Translations under genes and position numbers: made by a program
Shown: positions 32,592 to 41,030 of the stretch, in pieces
How the letters are laid out: each line of letters begins with the position of its first letter
Position numbering within the stretch: position 1 is the first letter of the stretch
Assembly (NCBI RefSeq): GCF_000620865.1
Contig: NZ_KK211190.1
Location: forward strand, 1 to 64,000
From: Exiguobacterium sibiricum 7-3
GTDB lineage: Bacteria > Bacillota > Bacilli > Exiguobacteriales > Exiguobacteriaceae
Length of the DNA: 64,000 nt
Direction of reading: 5' to 3'
The notes under the pieces: model-generated
Told to the model about the DNA's origin: nothing
Databases searched by the model: none
Seen by the model: only the letters and a program-made list of their open reading frames with translations

Positions 32592-33428
32592 ATGGATTGG
32601 AGTAAAGCAAAAACGTTACTGATTTTGACGTTCCTGATCCTGAACGCCTATCTTGCCGTTCAGCTGATGGACCGAATGATTGATCCCCGAATCGTCACGA
32701 CGAATGCGGACGGGAAAACTGTTTTGAAAGAACGAAAAATTGATGAAAAGAAACTGCAGACCGTCTCGAAAGAAATTGGTTATTTGACGGCGGAAGTTGA
32801 TACGAGTTCATTGATTCCAAAATCAGGATCCCCGATTCAAGATGCCGTCACGTCTGTCAAAAATCAAATCGAGTGGTCGGTTCGTCTGACGAAACCGTTC
32901 CCGCTCGAAGCAAAAGCAATGCGTGATTCGGCGACATCGTTTGTCCAGTCGTCGGCTGCATATGGCACAGACTACACGTTTTGGAAGTATGACAGCAAAC
33001 ACAATGAGATGACCTTTGTTCAGACGTATAAGGAACAACCGTTATACTCGACACCGCAACAGTCGCGGGAGGATGACGCGATGATTGGTCCGTCGTTACT
33101 TGTGCTCCAGTTGAACGAGCAGAAGGAAGTCGTCAGCTACAAACAACGCCACTTAAACAAAGTCGTCCGTCAGGCACAGGATGTCACGTTATTATCGGCG
33201 AGTGAGTCCGTCATTCAACTGTCGGAGCAGGGCTTGTTCCCGGCCTCAAAACGAATGACGAGTCAAAAGCTCGGCTACTTCTGTCTTGTGACGGAAGGAA
33301 CGAAATCGGTGCAGATTTTACCGCCGACGTGGCAGATTGAACTGAACGGAGAAGAACTGTATTTCGTCAATGCGATTGACGGCGGAGTCCAGACCATCGA
33401 ACGGCTTGATACCGTTTCAGAGAAATGA
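32592..33428 (+). CDS. walI: WalK regulatory protein WalI (YycI)
   Basis: A 278-residue protein with the YycI-typical start [22 protein letters not shown] (one transmembrane helix) and an extracellular domain of the same fold as WalH. It ends with the characteristic [14 protein letters not shown]. It acts with WalH on WalK. Spacing to walH is six bases. Confidence 0.92.
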   Translation: MDWSKAKTLLILTFLILNAYLAVQLMDRMIDPRIVTTNADGKTVLKERKIDEKKLQTVSKEIGYLTAEVDTSSLIPKSGSPIQDAVTSVKNQIEWSVRLTKPFPLEAKAMRDSATSFVQSSAAYGTDYTFWKYDSKHNEMTFVQTYKEQPLYSTPQQSREDDAMIGPSLLVLQLNEQKEVVSYKQRHLNKVVRQAQDVTLLSASESVIQLSEQGLFPASKRMTSQKLGYFCLVTEGTKSVQILPPTWQIELNGEELYFVNAIDGGVQTIERLDTVSEK

Positions 33429-33438
33429 GGAATGCACG

Positions 33439-34230
33439 ATGAGCCTACACTACAGCGTCCTTGCCAGTGGCTCGACGGGGAATGCCCTCTATATCGAAAG
33501 TGAACAGACCCGCCTGCTCGTCGATGCCGGTCTGACCGGCAAAGCGATGCTCGCCCTGTTCGACCAGATTCACCGGTCACCGGAAAAAATCGATGGCTTG
33601 TTCGTCACCCATGAACATTCGGATCATATTAAAGGTGTCGGCATCATGGCCCGGAAGTACAACATCCCGCTTTATGCGAACGAAAAAACGTGGGCAGCGA
33701 TGGAAGCGAAGATTGGCAAGATTGACCCCGCACTGAAGTTCCTCTGGGAAGTCGGGGAGGTCAAACAGTTCGGTGATATCGAGGTCGAATCGTTTAACGT
33801 CAGTCATGACGCGGCCGACCCGATGTTCTTCCAGTTCGCCCACGACGGAAAACGGCTCGCCCATATTACGGATACCGGCTACGTCTCGGACCGGATGAAA
33901 GGTGTCATCCGCGGCGCCGATGCCTATATTTTTGAAGCGAATCACGATATCGGGATGCTCCAGATGGGGCATTACCCGTGGAGCGTCAAACGGCGGATTC
34001 TCGGCGATTACGGACACGTCTCGAACGAAGATGCGGCGATTGCGATGAGCGAAGTGCTCGATGACCGGACGAAACGGATCCACATGGCCCACCTGAGTAA
34101 GGACAACAACATGAAGGAGCTGGCCCGGATGAGTGTCTCCCAGACGCTTGCGAGCCGCGACGTCGACCTCAGCAAGATTCAGTTACTCGACACCGATCCG
34201 GTCATTCCGACACCGCTTTTGAAGCTCTGA
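33439..34230 (+). CDS. walJ: Metallo-beta-lactamase fold exonuclease-like protein WalJ (YycJ)
   Basis: A 263-residue metallo-beta-lactamase fold protein. It has [10 protein letters not shown] near the N terminus, the metal motif [11 protein letters not shown], later [18 protein letters not shown] and a terminal [10 protein letters not shown]. YycJ proteins are DNA exonucleases linked to mismatch repair and to coordination with cell division. ATG 33439 has GAGGAATG upstream; the earlier ATG at 33370 lies inside walI. Confidence 0.94.
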   Translation: MSLHYSVLASGSTGNALYIESEQTRLLVDAGLTGKAMLALFDQIHRSPEKIDGLFVTHEHSDHIKGVGIMARKYNIPLYANEKTWAAMEAKIGKIDPALKFLWEVGEVKQFGDIEVESFNVSHDAADPMFFQFAHDGKRLAHITDTGYVSDRMKGVIRGADAYIFEANHDIGMLQMGHYPWSVKRRILGDYGHVSNEDAAIAMSEVLDDRTKRIHMAHLSKDNNMKELARMSVSQTLASRDVDLSKIQLLDTDPVIPTPLLKL

Positions 34231-34336
34231 TTATGGGAAATTACTGAATATGCTCAAAAGACCCCCACATTTGGCTAACTCGCCACGTGATGGGGGTATA
34301 CTTGTGTAAAGAGAGTTTAGAAGGAGGCGTGTGTCG

Positions 34337-35629
34337 ATGGATCGACCAGAAGAACCACGGAATGAATCAGATCAGCCTTACGCATCGACCGATGAGACGA
34401 GCGGCTTTCCGCCACGGCGGTCCAGTGAAGATGAGCCGGTCAGTCCCTATCGTGAACCATATGAAGAAGAACCGCAGGAACCAAAACGCCGTGGCGGCGG
34501 GAAGGCCTTTTTTGTCGGCTTGATCGGCGGGATCATCGGGGCGCTGTTGATTGCCTTGATCGCCTGGCCGTTCGTCCGTGACGAAATGACAAGTCCGACG
34601 CCGGTCTCAAACGCGACGCCGGAACAGGCCGCGACAAAGGCGACGGAATCAGAAAATGATATTGTCGGTGCCGTCGGTCAGACGAAAGAAGCGGTCGTCA
34701 GTGTGACGAATCTGCAAAGTTCATTCCAGGGTGCCGATCAGGAGACCGGTGCCGGATCGGGTGTCATCTATAAAAAAGACGGCAACAAAGCGTACGTCGT
34801 GACGAACTATCACGTCGTTGAAGGGGCGAGCCGTCTGTCGGTCACATTGTCCGACGGAACGGCACTCGAAGCAAAAGTGCTCGGAGAAGATCCGACGTAC
34901 GATCTAGCAGTCCTGTCGATTGATGCGTCAAAAGTGACACAAGTCGTGAAACTCGGGGATTCGGATACGCTGCGTGCCGGAGAGACGGTTCTTGCAATCG
35001 GGAATCCGCTCGGAATCTTTGCGAACTCGGTCACACGCGGTGTCATCAGTGCCCAGGAGCGGACAGTTCCTGTCGATACGAACAAGGACGGGCAGCAGGA
35101 CTTCAACACTGAAGTCATTCAGACCGATGCCGCAATCAACCCGGGTAACTCAGGCGGCGCACTGATCAATACATCCGGTCAATTGATTGGAATCAACTCG
35201 ATGAAGATTGCGGAAGCAAGCGTCGAAGGTGTCGGCTTTGCGATTCCAATCAACGAAGCCTTGCCGATTATGCGTGATCTCGAACAAAACGGTGAAGTGA
35301 TTCGCCCGCAACTCGGGATTCAGATTCGTGACGTTCAGGAATTCCCAAGCGGGTTCCGGGAAGATCGTCTGAAGTTACCGAGTGACGTCAACCGCGGGAT
35401 TGTTGTCGTCGGTTTGACGAAAAATAGCGGAGCAGCAAAAGCAGGGATGAAAGAAAATGATGTCATCGTTGAGATCAACGGAAAAGACATCCGATCATTT
35501 GCCGATTTAAAAAGTGTCCTCTATCGTGACGCTAAAGTCGGCGACAACGTCAAAGTGACATTCTACCGGGGCGGCGAGAAACAGACACTTGATGTCAAAC
35601 TGTCGGCGCAAGCAGCGACGGTACAATAA
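34337..35629 (+). CDS. htrA: Membrane-anchored serine protease HtrA (DegP family)
   Basis: A 430-residue quality-control protease. An acidic cytosolic N terminus (about 55 residues) is followed by one membrane helix (AFFVGLIGGIIGALLIALIA), a trypsin-like domain with the triad His in TNYHVVEGA, Asp in TYDLAVLSI and Ser in NPGNSGGAL, and one PDZ domain. ATG 34337 is nine bases after AAGGAGG; the GTG at 34331 is too close. It sits at the end of the wal operon but probably has its own promoter (TATACT at 34297-34302). Confidence 0.94.
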   Translation: MDRPEEPRNESDQPYASTDETSGFPPRRSSEDEPVSPYREPYEEEPQEPKRRGGGKAFFVGLIGGIIGALLIALIAWPFVRDEMTSPTPVSNATPEQAATKATESENDIVGAVGQTKEAVVSVTNLQSSFQGADQETGAGSGVIYKKDGNKAYVVTNYHVVEGASRLSVTLSDGTALEAKVLGEDPTYDLAVLSIDASKVTQVVKLGDSDTLRAGETVLAIGNPLGIFANSVTRGVISAQERTVPVDTNKDGQQDFNTEVIQTDAAINPGNSGGALINTSGQLIGINSMKIAEASVEGVGFAIPINEALPIMRDLEQNGEVIRPQLGIQIRDVQEFPSGFREDRLKLPSDVNRGIVVVGLTKNSGAAKAGMKENDVIVEINGKDIRSFADLKSVLYRDAKVGDNVKVTFYRGGEKQTLDVKLSAQAATVQ

Positions 35630-35641
35630 CAGATTCAGATC

Positions 35642-35673
35642 AACTACTCGTATACGTGCGGGTAGTTTTTTTT
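35642..35673 (+). terminator. htrA terminator
   Basis: AACTACTCG and CGGGTAGTT form an imperfect stem followed by TTTTTTT. Confidence 0.7.
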
Positions 35674-35713
35674 GCGTAGAATGGACTGTTGTTCTCATCG
35701 TGATTCGCTGTCA

Positions 35714-35830
35714 CGCGCTTTCCTCAGGCGAGGAACAAGCCGCGGGATTCTTGCCTGTCGGCGTCGATGCCCGGGTCTCGTTTTCCTCTGACAGCGCGGG
35801 CGAGCCGCGCTTTTTCCTGTAGGAGTCGCG
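35714..35830 (+). repeat. Palindromic interspersed repeat, copy 1
   Basis: A GC-rich, stem-forming segment in the htrA-downstream gap. Read on the plus strand it shares long blocks with the reverse complement of copy 2 (58784-58898): CAAGCCGCGG, CGGGTCTCG, ACAGCGCG, CGCGCTTTTTCC and GTAG-AGTC. The blocks are in the same order with divergent spacers. Its ends are near-complementary. No ORF of note. Similar GC-rich CTTTCC...GGAGTC elements occur between genes in many Bacillales, to my recollection. Confidence 0.7.
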
Positions 35831-35895
35831 TGCAGCGGACACGATGAAGAAATTGGTGGTGAGGTAAGCGGATCAAGAAGTAACTCCAAAGAGGA

Positions 35896-36180
35896 GGTGT
35901 GGATAACTTTTTTCAGTGAGGGAAGTCAATTTTTGTTATACTGGTAGCGGATAAATGTGGATAACTTAAAAGGAGGAAAAGACCTGTGGATAAATATGTC
36001 TGTTTAGAACATGTCGAGTTAGCGCTCGACGAAGTAGTCGATGAAACGGAAGAGTATCCGATTTTGGAAGAGGTGCCGGCAGAGAAAAACGTCACGTGTG
36101 AGTACTGTGACCAGCCCGCGACATATCTTGTGTCAAGCAAAAAATAATTATCAACATGTGGACATGTGGATAACTCTGTG
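35896..36180. other. DnaA-box cluster around the CxxH/CxxC gene, upstream of rlmH
   Basis: TGTGGATAA occurs at about 35897-35905, 35956-35964, 35985-35993 (overlapping the GTG start of the small gene), 36165-36173 and 36176-36184. All are in the same orientation. The density is far above chance outside oriC. DnaA-binding clusters upstream of yydA (rlmH) are known in B. subtilis, as I recall, so the arrangement is likely conserved. Confidence 0.8.
35986..36147 (+). CDS. CxxH/CxxC miniprotein (BA_5709 family)
   Basis: A 53-residue protein starting with GTG 35986 after AAGGAGGAAA. It carries CLEH near the N terminus and CEYC near residue 38, separated by an acidic stretch (ELALDEVVDETEEYP). This is the CxxH...CxxC zinc-ribbon-like family found next to rlmH/htrA in Bacillales. 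The function is unknown; metal binding is inferred from the ligand pattern. Its start codon lies within a DnaA box. Confidence 0.85.
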   Translation: MDKYVCLEHVELALDEVVDETEEYPILEEVPAEKNVTCEYCDQPATYLVSSKK

Positions 36181-36219
36181 GATAACTCCTGAATTTTCTG
36201 TCAGAAAGCGAGAAAAATG

Positions 36220-36699
36220 ATGCAAATTACCATTATCACGGTCGGAAAGCTGAAAGAGAAGTACTTGAAGCAAGGGATTGCCGAATATACAAAACGTCTT
36301 GGCGCCTATTGTTCGATTCAAGAAATCGAGGTGCCGGACGAAAAAGCACCGGAACAACTAAGTGACGCCGAGATGCAGCAAGTGAAGAAAAAAGAGGGCG
36401 AACGGATTTTAGCGAAGATTGGACCGGACGTTCATGTCTATGCACTTGCTATCGAAGGAAAGCAACGGACGAGCGAACAGTTTGCGACAGAACTCGACCG
36501 ACTAGCAACGTACGGCAAAAGTAAAATCGCGTTTGTCATCGGTGGATCACTTGGTCTCGCACCGGAAGTCATGCAACGGGCAAACGATACGATTTCGTTC
36601 TCGAAGATGACATTTCCCCATCAATTAATGAAGATGATTTTGTGTGAGCAGATTTACCGGGCGTATCGGATTAATCGGAATGAACCGTACCATAAATAA
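36220..36699 (+). CDS. rlmH: 23S rRNA (pseudouridine1915-N3)-methyltransferase RlmH
   Basis: A 159-residue SPOUT-fold methyltransferase acting on pseudouridine 1915 in helix 69. It has [20 protein letters not shown] at the start, [15 protein letters not shown] (the knot SAM site) and the C-terminal [18 protein letters not shown]...EPYHK block. Two adjacent ATGs (36217, 36220); the second gives the standard length. The ribosome site is weak (AGCGAG). Confidence 0.95.
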   Translation: MQITIITVGKLKEKYLKQGIAEYTKRLGAYCSIQEIEVPDEKAPEQLSDAEMQQVKKKEGERILAKIGPDVHVYALAIEGKQRTSEQFATELDRLATYGKSKIAFVIGGSLGLAPEVMQRANDTISFSKMTFPHQLMKMILCEQIYRAYRINRNEPYHK

Positions 36700-37007
36700 A
36701 TGAGGTTTCTCAAAAAAATTCCCGTGACAATAAATAGTGAGTTCTAAAAGTCAGAAAGACGACTTTTGAGAATAGTCCTTTCTCCACCTTAAATATAGTT
36801 ATAACGAAGAAGCACCCAAAAGCTATACGATAAGCTTTGGGTGCTCTTTTTTGTGTCTAACAACGATTTTAATAGCTTGTGAATTAGAATCAGAGATGAA
36901 AAAAGAAAAATGTAGATCTGCAATGGTGTGCGGCAGAAAATGGACGCAATTATTTCTTTCGTTATTCCAGTTTGATTCTATACATCGCACGTATTTTAAG
37001 AGATTAA
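36700..37007. other. Gap after rlmH with terminator
   Basis: This gap holds a small inverted repeat (AAAAGTC...GACTTTT, about 36746-36769) and the strong hairpin listed separately. Beyond that I see no gene. Confidence 0.5.
36811..36852 (+). terminator. rlmH terminator
   Basis: AGCACCCAAAAGCT and AGCTTTGGGTGCT form a 13-bp stem, then TTTTTT. Confidence 0.9.
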
Positions 37008-37697
37008 TTACTTTAACTCAGCTGCCCAACCACCAATTTGATATGCAGAGTAGAATTTGACAATGTTCTTGAATCCCGCCTCATCAAGTAATTCTAGTAT
37101 TCTTTCTTCTGGAATGAGGGACATTTTAAGAATTCTTTGTACGTCCTCACTCTTCTCGGGGTCCACCCCATTACTTCGAAAACGCTCTTTCCAGGCTGTA
37201 AAATTTTTCTGGAATTCAGTAGATTCTTTGTCTCCAAATATACTTACAAGAATAAAGGCAGCTCCATATTCTAGCCGTTTAGCTACGCTCTTTAGCAAGT
37301 TTAGTTTAGCTGTATCATCCGGCAGGAATTGGAGAACCAGGATGCAAGTAGCCATATCAAATTTAATATCAGTCGGTAATTCATGAACAAATCCTTGGTG
37401 TAATTTGACACGGTCTTCTGTACCTGCCCGTCTTATTTTATGCGAAGCAATCTTCATCATTTGGTCGGAGGGATCCACTCCTGTAAGAAACCAGCTAGGA
37501 TAGAGTTGACTAAAGTAAAGCAACTCAGCTCCTCCTCCAGCTCCAACAACTAGGAGATTTGGAGACGTTTTTTTTGGTTGATAAAAAAAAGAATCAGACA
37601 TCGGAAATAATTGATCATAGGCAGGAACTGCTAAACGAATAAATGAATCATATTGTAAAGCAAAATCAGAGTTGAAATCGGGCTGGCCATTATTCAT
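37008..37697 (-). CDS. Class I SAM-dependent methyltransferase
   Basis: A 229-residue methyltransferase of unknown substrate. Motif I is LLVVGAGGGAELLYF (about residues 48-62), followed by the acidic GVDPSDQM, then CILVLQFLPDD (motif IV region). The C-terminal half is helical and variable. AGGAGGTTAATC precedes the ATG. It is the first gene of an AT-richer block, transcribed against the core operons. No partner gene shares its transcript. Confidence 0.8.
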   Translation of the reverse strand: MNNGQPDFNSDFALQYDSFIRLAVPAYDQLFPMSDSFFYQPKKTSPNLLVVGAGGGAELLYFSQLYPSWFLTGVDPSDQMMKIASHKIRRAGTEDRVKLHQGFVHELPTDIKFDMATCILVLQFLPDDTAKLNLLKSVAKRLEYGAAFILVSIFGDKESTEFQKNFTAWKERFRSNGVDPEKSEDVQRILKMSLIPEERILELLDEAGFKNIVKFYSAYQIGGWAAELK

Positions 37698-38175
37698 GAT
37701 TAACCTCCTAAGATTTCAGATGTCGTTCATGATACCAAGGAAATTTTATCCATCCCCTTTAGAAAGAATCAAATCATTCTCTTATTTAGCATAAGAATTT
37801 TGAATTATATTTTTTAGGATAGGATGTTGATGCTTTACACCGACTCATCTGGCTTTAATATTTGTTCTGCAGTCGTTGAATACAGCAGAAAAGGTAAAAG
37901 TATCTTGTGTAATAGAAGAAGTATTTAAAATATTTCCCGTAACCATAAAAACTAAACAGTAAAACAATAAATGAAATTGTATTTGTTAAGTGAGAAAAAA
38001 ATCTCATTTAGATACCATATGGAGAGCAGTATTATAAATAAATACATTTAACATAAAGACCACATCAAATGTTTAATGGGATTTAATATTGTCTTTTGTG
38101 TTTTGTAAAAAAGGAGTAGCCCTTTTGGCAAGAAATTATTAAAAACAAAAACAAGAAATATACTGGAGGTCACTC
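37698..38175. other. AT-rich intergenic region without a clear gene
   Basis: 478 bases between divergent genes. It is very A/T rich, with only short ORFs (about 30 codons near 37824-37915) that lack a ribosome site. It should hold the promoters of both neighbours, but many weak TATAAT-like boxes prevent a choice. Confidence 0.4.
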
Positions 38176-38619
38176 ATGAACTGGATCGAACTAAAAGAAG
38201 AATCGGAAATCAAGGAATTACTTGAGGACTTTGGTTATTTTCATGATGGCTGCTTGAAGGAAATGCATATGTGGACCGAAACATATGTCGAAGAGAATCT
38301 GAACATGAACGCTCCTGGCGAATTAGATACGAACGTCAAACTGTTGTTTCAACGTCAGTTTAAAAACCCGTCTGTAATTGAATTATGGTTTGAAGGTGTA
38401 ACCGGAATGCATATCCTTCCGACAGCAGAAAATTTTGCCTCGATATTGTTTGAGGCTGTTATTTTAAAACAGAATAATACTTACTACTGGTCAGATGATA
38501 TTGATTTTGATCCGAACGAGATCGAATATAATGCAAGCTGGATATCTGCTAAGAATCTTAGATGGAGAGAAAGAAATGATTGGATGGGAAAACAAAATCG
38601 ATATGGAGCTAGCGAATAG
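38176..38619 (+). CDS. Hypothetical protein, 147 residues
   Basis: I do not recognise this protein. It is acidic, soluble (no signal or membrane helix) and aromatic-rich, with FGYFHDGCLKEMHMW near the N terminus and YYWSDDIDFDPNE towards the C terminus. TGGAGGTCACTC precedes the ATG, so expression is likely. Small acidic single-domain proteins of this kind in accessory blocks are often immunity-type proteins, but no toxin gene is adjacent and this is only a guess. Confidence 0.65.
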   Translation: MNWIELKEESEIKELLEDFGYFHDGCLKEMHMWTETYVEENLNMNAPGELDTNVKLLFQRQFKNPSVIELWFEGVTGMHILPTAENFASILFEAVILKQNNTYYWSDDIDFDPNEIEYNASWISAKNLRWRERNDWMGKQNRYGASE

Positions 38620-38649
38620 ATTGATTTATTTTTTACAGGAAAACAAATT

Positions 38650-39000
38650 TCAACATATACAAATCATCAAATGATTGCCGTTGGGATCTTTAAAATTGAA
38701 CCAGTGATCGTGCACAATTTCTGTAATTATTTCGATACCTTTATTCTTCACATATGTATAAGATTATTCGATATTGTTTGTATTAAAATGAAAAAGTGGC
38801 GTATTAAGAATATTGTCTGTTGAAAAAATCTTGCTGTCCAACACGATATCTACGCCGTTCATCGGAATGACGTACAGGCGACCGAACAAGATTTCGCCAT
38901 CGGATGGTAGTCCGAGCAGATCACAGTACCAGTCCCGTGACTGTTCGATAGTACTGACGGGAATGAAGATAGTCCCGACCTGATTTAAAAACGGATTCAT
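38650..39000 (-). pseudogene. VOC/glyoxalase-family gene with one in-frame stop
   Basis: Codons 1-78 read as a vicinal-oxygen-chelate protein (TIFIPVSTIEQSRDWYCDLLGL, then MNGVDIVLDS). A TAA at 38764-38766 ends that reading. The same frame continues without shift for 37 codons (SYTYVKNKGIEIITEI, FNFKDPNGNHLMIC) to TGA at 38650. Those codons hold the conserved second half of the domain, including the DPNGN motif. A point mutation in an otherwise intact gene is the simplest reading. The start overlaps the upstream 127-residue gene by four bases (ATGA) and has AGGAGG before it. Confidence 0.85.
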
Positions 39001-39380
39001 AGCCGACCTCCTGATTTGGAAAGAACGATGAAATCTAAATAGTCCTGCTCATCTGAGAAATATTCGTTTGCGATTAAATCACTCGAAACTAAATATGTTC
39101 CATATAGTTCGCCCCGCTTGATGCCGAAGTAACACGTATTTGGAGCAAGCAGACTGGTTTGCTTTTTGATGTTTTCCGGTGAGAGTTCAATCCAGTTCAA
39201 TTCGTCTTCTGAAAGAGGAATGCGCGCGGCAAAAATGGATTGATTTTTGTGAATGGAGACAATCAGGTCTTTGGTCTTTAATAAGCCAGGATTGACATGG
39301 GCTAAAATTGGGTCAGCACACGTTGCAATAAATCCACCAATCGTAGTAGATTCAGATGCCCGCATTAATTCATGAATCAT
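38997..39380 (-). CDS. Hypothetical protein, 127 residues
   Basis: Not recognised. A soluble protein with MRASESTTIGGFIATCADPILAHVNPG near the N terminus and acidic stretches towards the C terminus (NEYFSDEQDYLDF). GAAGGAGGAAACGTC precedes the ATG. It is translationally coupled to the broken VOC gene (ATGA overlap), so the two were once an operon. Confidence 0.65.
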   Translation of the reverse strand: MIHELMRASESTTIGGFIATCADPILAHVNPGLLKTKDLIVSIHKNQSIFAARIPLSEDELNWIELSPENIKKQTSLLAPNTCYFGIKRGELYGTYLVSSDLIANEYFSDEQDYLDFIVLSKSGGRL

Positions 39381-39405
39381 GACGTTTCCTCCTTCTACAT
39401 AATAG

Positions 39406-39561
39406 TCATTCTACCTTCTTCTTTTTCGTTAACATGGCTACAACTGCACCCAAAGTCACTGTAATCATACCGATAAAACCTTGTGGGATGTGTCCGTACA
39501 ACAACATGAAAATACCGATACTGATCAACGCGACGCCTGACCCAATCAACACTTCTCTCAT
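39406..39561 (-). CDS. Small membrane protein, 51 residues
   Basis: MREVLIGSGVALISIGIF starts a helical hairpin of two hydrophobic segments (about residues 4-22 and 26-44), ending in a basic KKKKVE tail. ATG 39561 has AAAGGAGTC upstream; the longer reading from 39657 has none. Function unknown. Confidence 0.65.
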   Translation of the reverse strand: MREVLIGSGVALISIGIFMLLYGHIPQGFIGMITVTLGAVVAMLTKKKKVE

Positions 39562-39719
39562 TGAAAAGACTCCTTTCGAAATCAAACTGTATATTTCCTT
39601 CACTATAACGAATATTTTTATGAAACAGCAATGAGCCGATTTGTAAAGATAAGTCATGAAAAATAAAGAAATGAGTGTCCACCTACATCAAAATTTCTCC
39701 TTATGTGTATTAAAAATCA

Positions 39720-39770
39720 AAAACACACGTCGAACGGACAGCGGAGTCAGTTCAACATGTGTTTTTTGTA
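39720..39770. terminator. Terminator-like inverted repeat
   Basis: ACACACGTCGAAC and GTTCAACATGTGT pair imperfectly, with A-rich and T-rich flanks on the two sides. It can end leftward transcription of the nuclease pair. Confidence 0.65.
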
Positions 39771-39785
39771 GGACATTCAATTTTT

Positions 39786-40028
39786 TTATGTTCGTTCCAG
39801 CACCGTCGCCAACATCCGGTGCACGACTTCATGGTCGCGGACATCATGTAGCTGATAATCCTTGCCAGGTAATGTGTAAACATCGGTTGAGCCGACGTAG
39901 GAAATGGCGAGTTCGAGTGTACCGTCTTCCTGGCAGGTCGTCCGTAATTCCAGTTCGCCGCTGATGACACCGACTTCATTCGTCATGACACCGTGTGTGG
40001 CGGTAAACGTAGAGGTTTTCGTTTCCAT
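39786..40028 (-). CDS. Hypothetical protein, 80 residues, next to the secreted nuclease
   Basis: Not recognised. It has no signal peptide or membrane helix and is mainly beta-prone (EVGVISGELELRTTCQEDGTLELAIS). AAGGAG sits eight bases before the ATG. It lies 15 bases downstream of the secreted HNH nuclease gene on the same strand, so they share a transcript. A protective or accessory role for the nuclease is conceivable but unproved. Confidence 0.6.
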   Translation of the reverse strand: METKTSTFTATHGVMTNEVGVISGELELRTTCQEDGTLELAISYVGSTDVYTLPGKDYQLHDVRDHEVVHRMLATVLERT

Positions 40029-40043
40029 CGAATCGACTCCTTC

Positions 40044-40676
40044 TTAGTAGGTACAGGTGTTCAGCATCGTTTGCAGTGCTGTTTTTTCCGTTGATTGAAG
40101 ACTTAAGCCCCAACGGCTTTTCGTGTTGATCCACATCTTCGAGTAGGCACAGCTTGCGCCGGCACGGGTTGGTTTCCATGTCGATGGATCCTGGTCACCC
40201 TTCGAACGGTTCGAGCTTGCGGAGACGGCAATCAATTGCGGACCGTTGAGGTCGTTTGCGAATGCCTGACGTGTCGTTGTCGTCCAGCTGCTTGCACCGG
40301 AACGCCATGCTTCCGCGAGCGGCACCACATGATCGATGTCGAGATCGGACGGGTTCGTGAACGTTAGTCCATCATAATAACTGTACCATGAGCCGGATGT
40401 GACCGGGCAGCTGCCGACGTATGAATCCGCATCGCGTTTCAAGACGACTTGGCGCGTGTCACAACCGTTTCCCTGGCTGATCCAGTGTGGGAACAGATCA
40501 CGGGAGTAACCGGTCATCGTACTTTCGGCTTTGACCGTTAAGGCATTGAGTTCGGATTGTGCCGTCGCTTTTGACGGGATGCCGGACGGGAGTGCGGAAA
40601 CGGGTGAGAGGTCGAACTGAAACGCAGTGAGAAACAAAACAAACGATACGGCGAGTAGCTTGAGTTTCTGGAACAT
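40044..40676 (-). CDS. Secreted HNH-type nuclease (DUF1524/GmrSD C-terminal-like)
   Basis: A 210-residue exported protein. Its Sec signal peptide (KLKLLAVSFVLFLTAFQ, probable cleavage after SALP or VSA near residue 28) is followed by an HNH-like domain. The core is DIDHVVPLAEAWRSGA (His and Asp ligands), then the Asn-rich NDLNGPQLIAVSASSNRSKGDQDPSTW, as in DUF1524 nucleases. Four Cys outside the signal could form two disulfides. GAGGAGGCAG precedes the ATG. Likely roles are nutrient or phosphate scavenging from extracellular DNA, or competition. Confidence 0.85.
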   Translation of the reverse strand: MFQKLKLLAVSFVLFLTAFQFDLSPVSALPSGIPSKATAQSELNALTVKAESTMTGYSRDLFPHWISQGNGCDTRQVVLKRDADSYVGSCPVTSGSWYSYYDGLTFTNPSDLDIDHVVPLAEAWRSGASSWTTTTRQAFANDLNGPQLIAVSASSNRSKGDQDPSTWKPTRAGASCAYSKMWINTKSRWGLSLQSTEKTALQTMLNTCTY

Positions 40677-41030
40677 GAACTGCCTCCTCTTATGTAAGTG
40701 TGATGAGAGAATCCTCTCAACTCACTCAGTATGCCACCGAATATTTTGGATAGGGTTAAAATCATGTAAACATTACAAAAGTTGAATACTTTTCATCAAA
40801 AATATTTTTTTGGAATTAGTCCCAAAGTAATAGAGAAATGAAGTACTTAAAAAAATAAAACCGATATTAGATAAAAAAACAAAATGAATGATTTAAAATT
40901 GCGGGGACTTTTAACATAAAAAAATTCAACTCTTGTATAGTAAAGGGGTACCTCTGTTCGATTTGAACAGCAGGCACTCCTTTTTTAGGAGCCACGAGGA
41001 ATTCAAACGCCAAGGAGCTGAGACCGTACC
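40677..41030. other. Divergent promoter region with a hairpin leader before the DUF4317 gene
   Basis: 354 bases, mostly A/T rich, between the divergent nuclease and DUF4317 genes. Near the right end a TATAGT box (40937-40942) is followed by two small hairpins, CTGTTCgattTGAACAG (40954-40970) and GGC-CTCC/GGAG-CC around a T6 loop (40974-40994). After these come the ribosome site and ATG. I see no gene in it. Confidence 0.5.

Noticed and set aside
37820-37920. Short ORF beginning MLMLYTDSSGFN in the AT-rich gap.
   Set aside because: About 30 codons, no ribosome site and no recognisable family; treated as noncoding.
38176-38619. Reading the 147-residue protein as an immunity protein of a contact-dependent or polymorphic toxin system.
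   Set aside because: No toxin, secretion or Rhs-type gene is next to it; resemblance is only in size and acidity.
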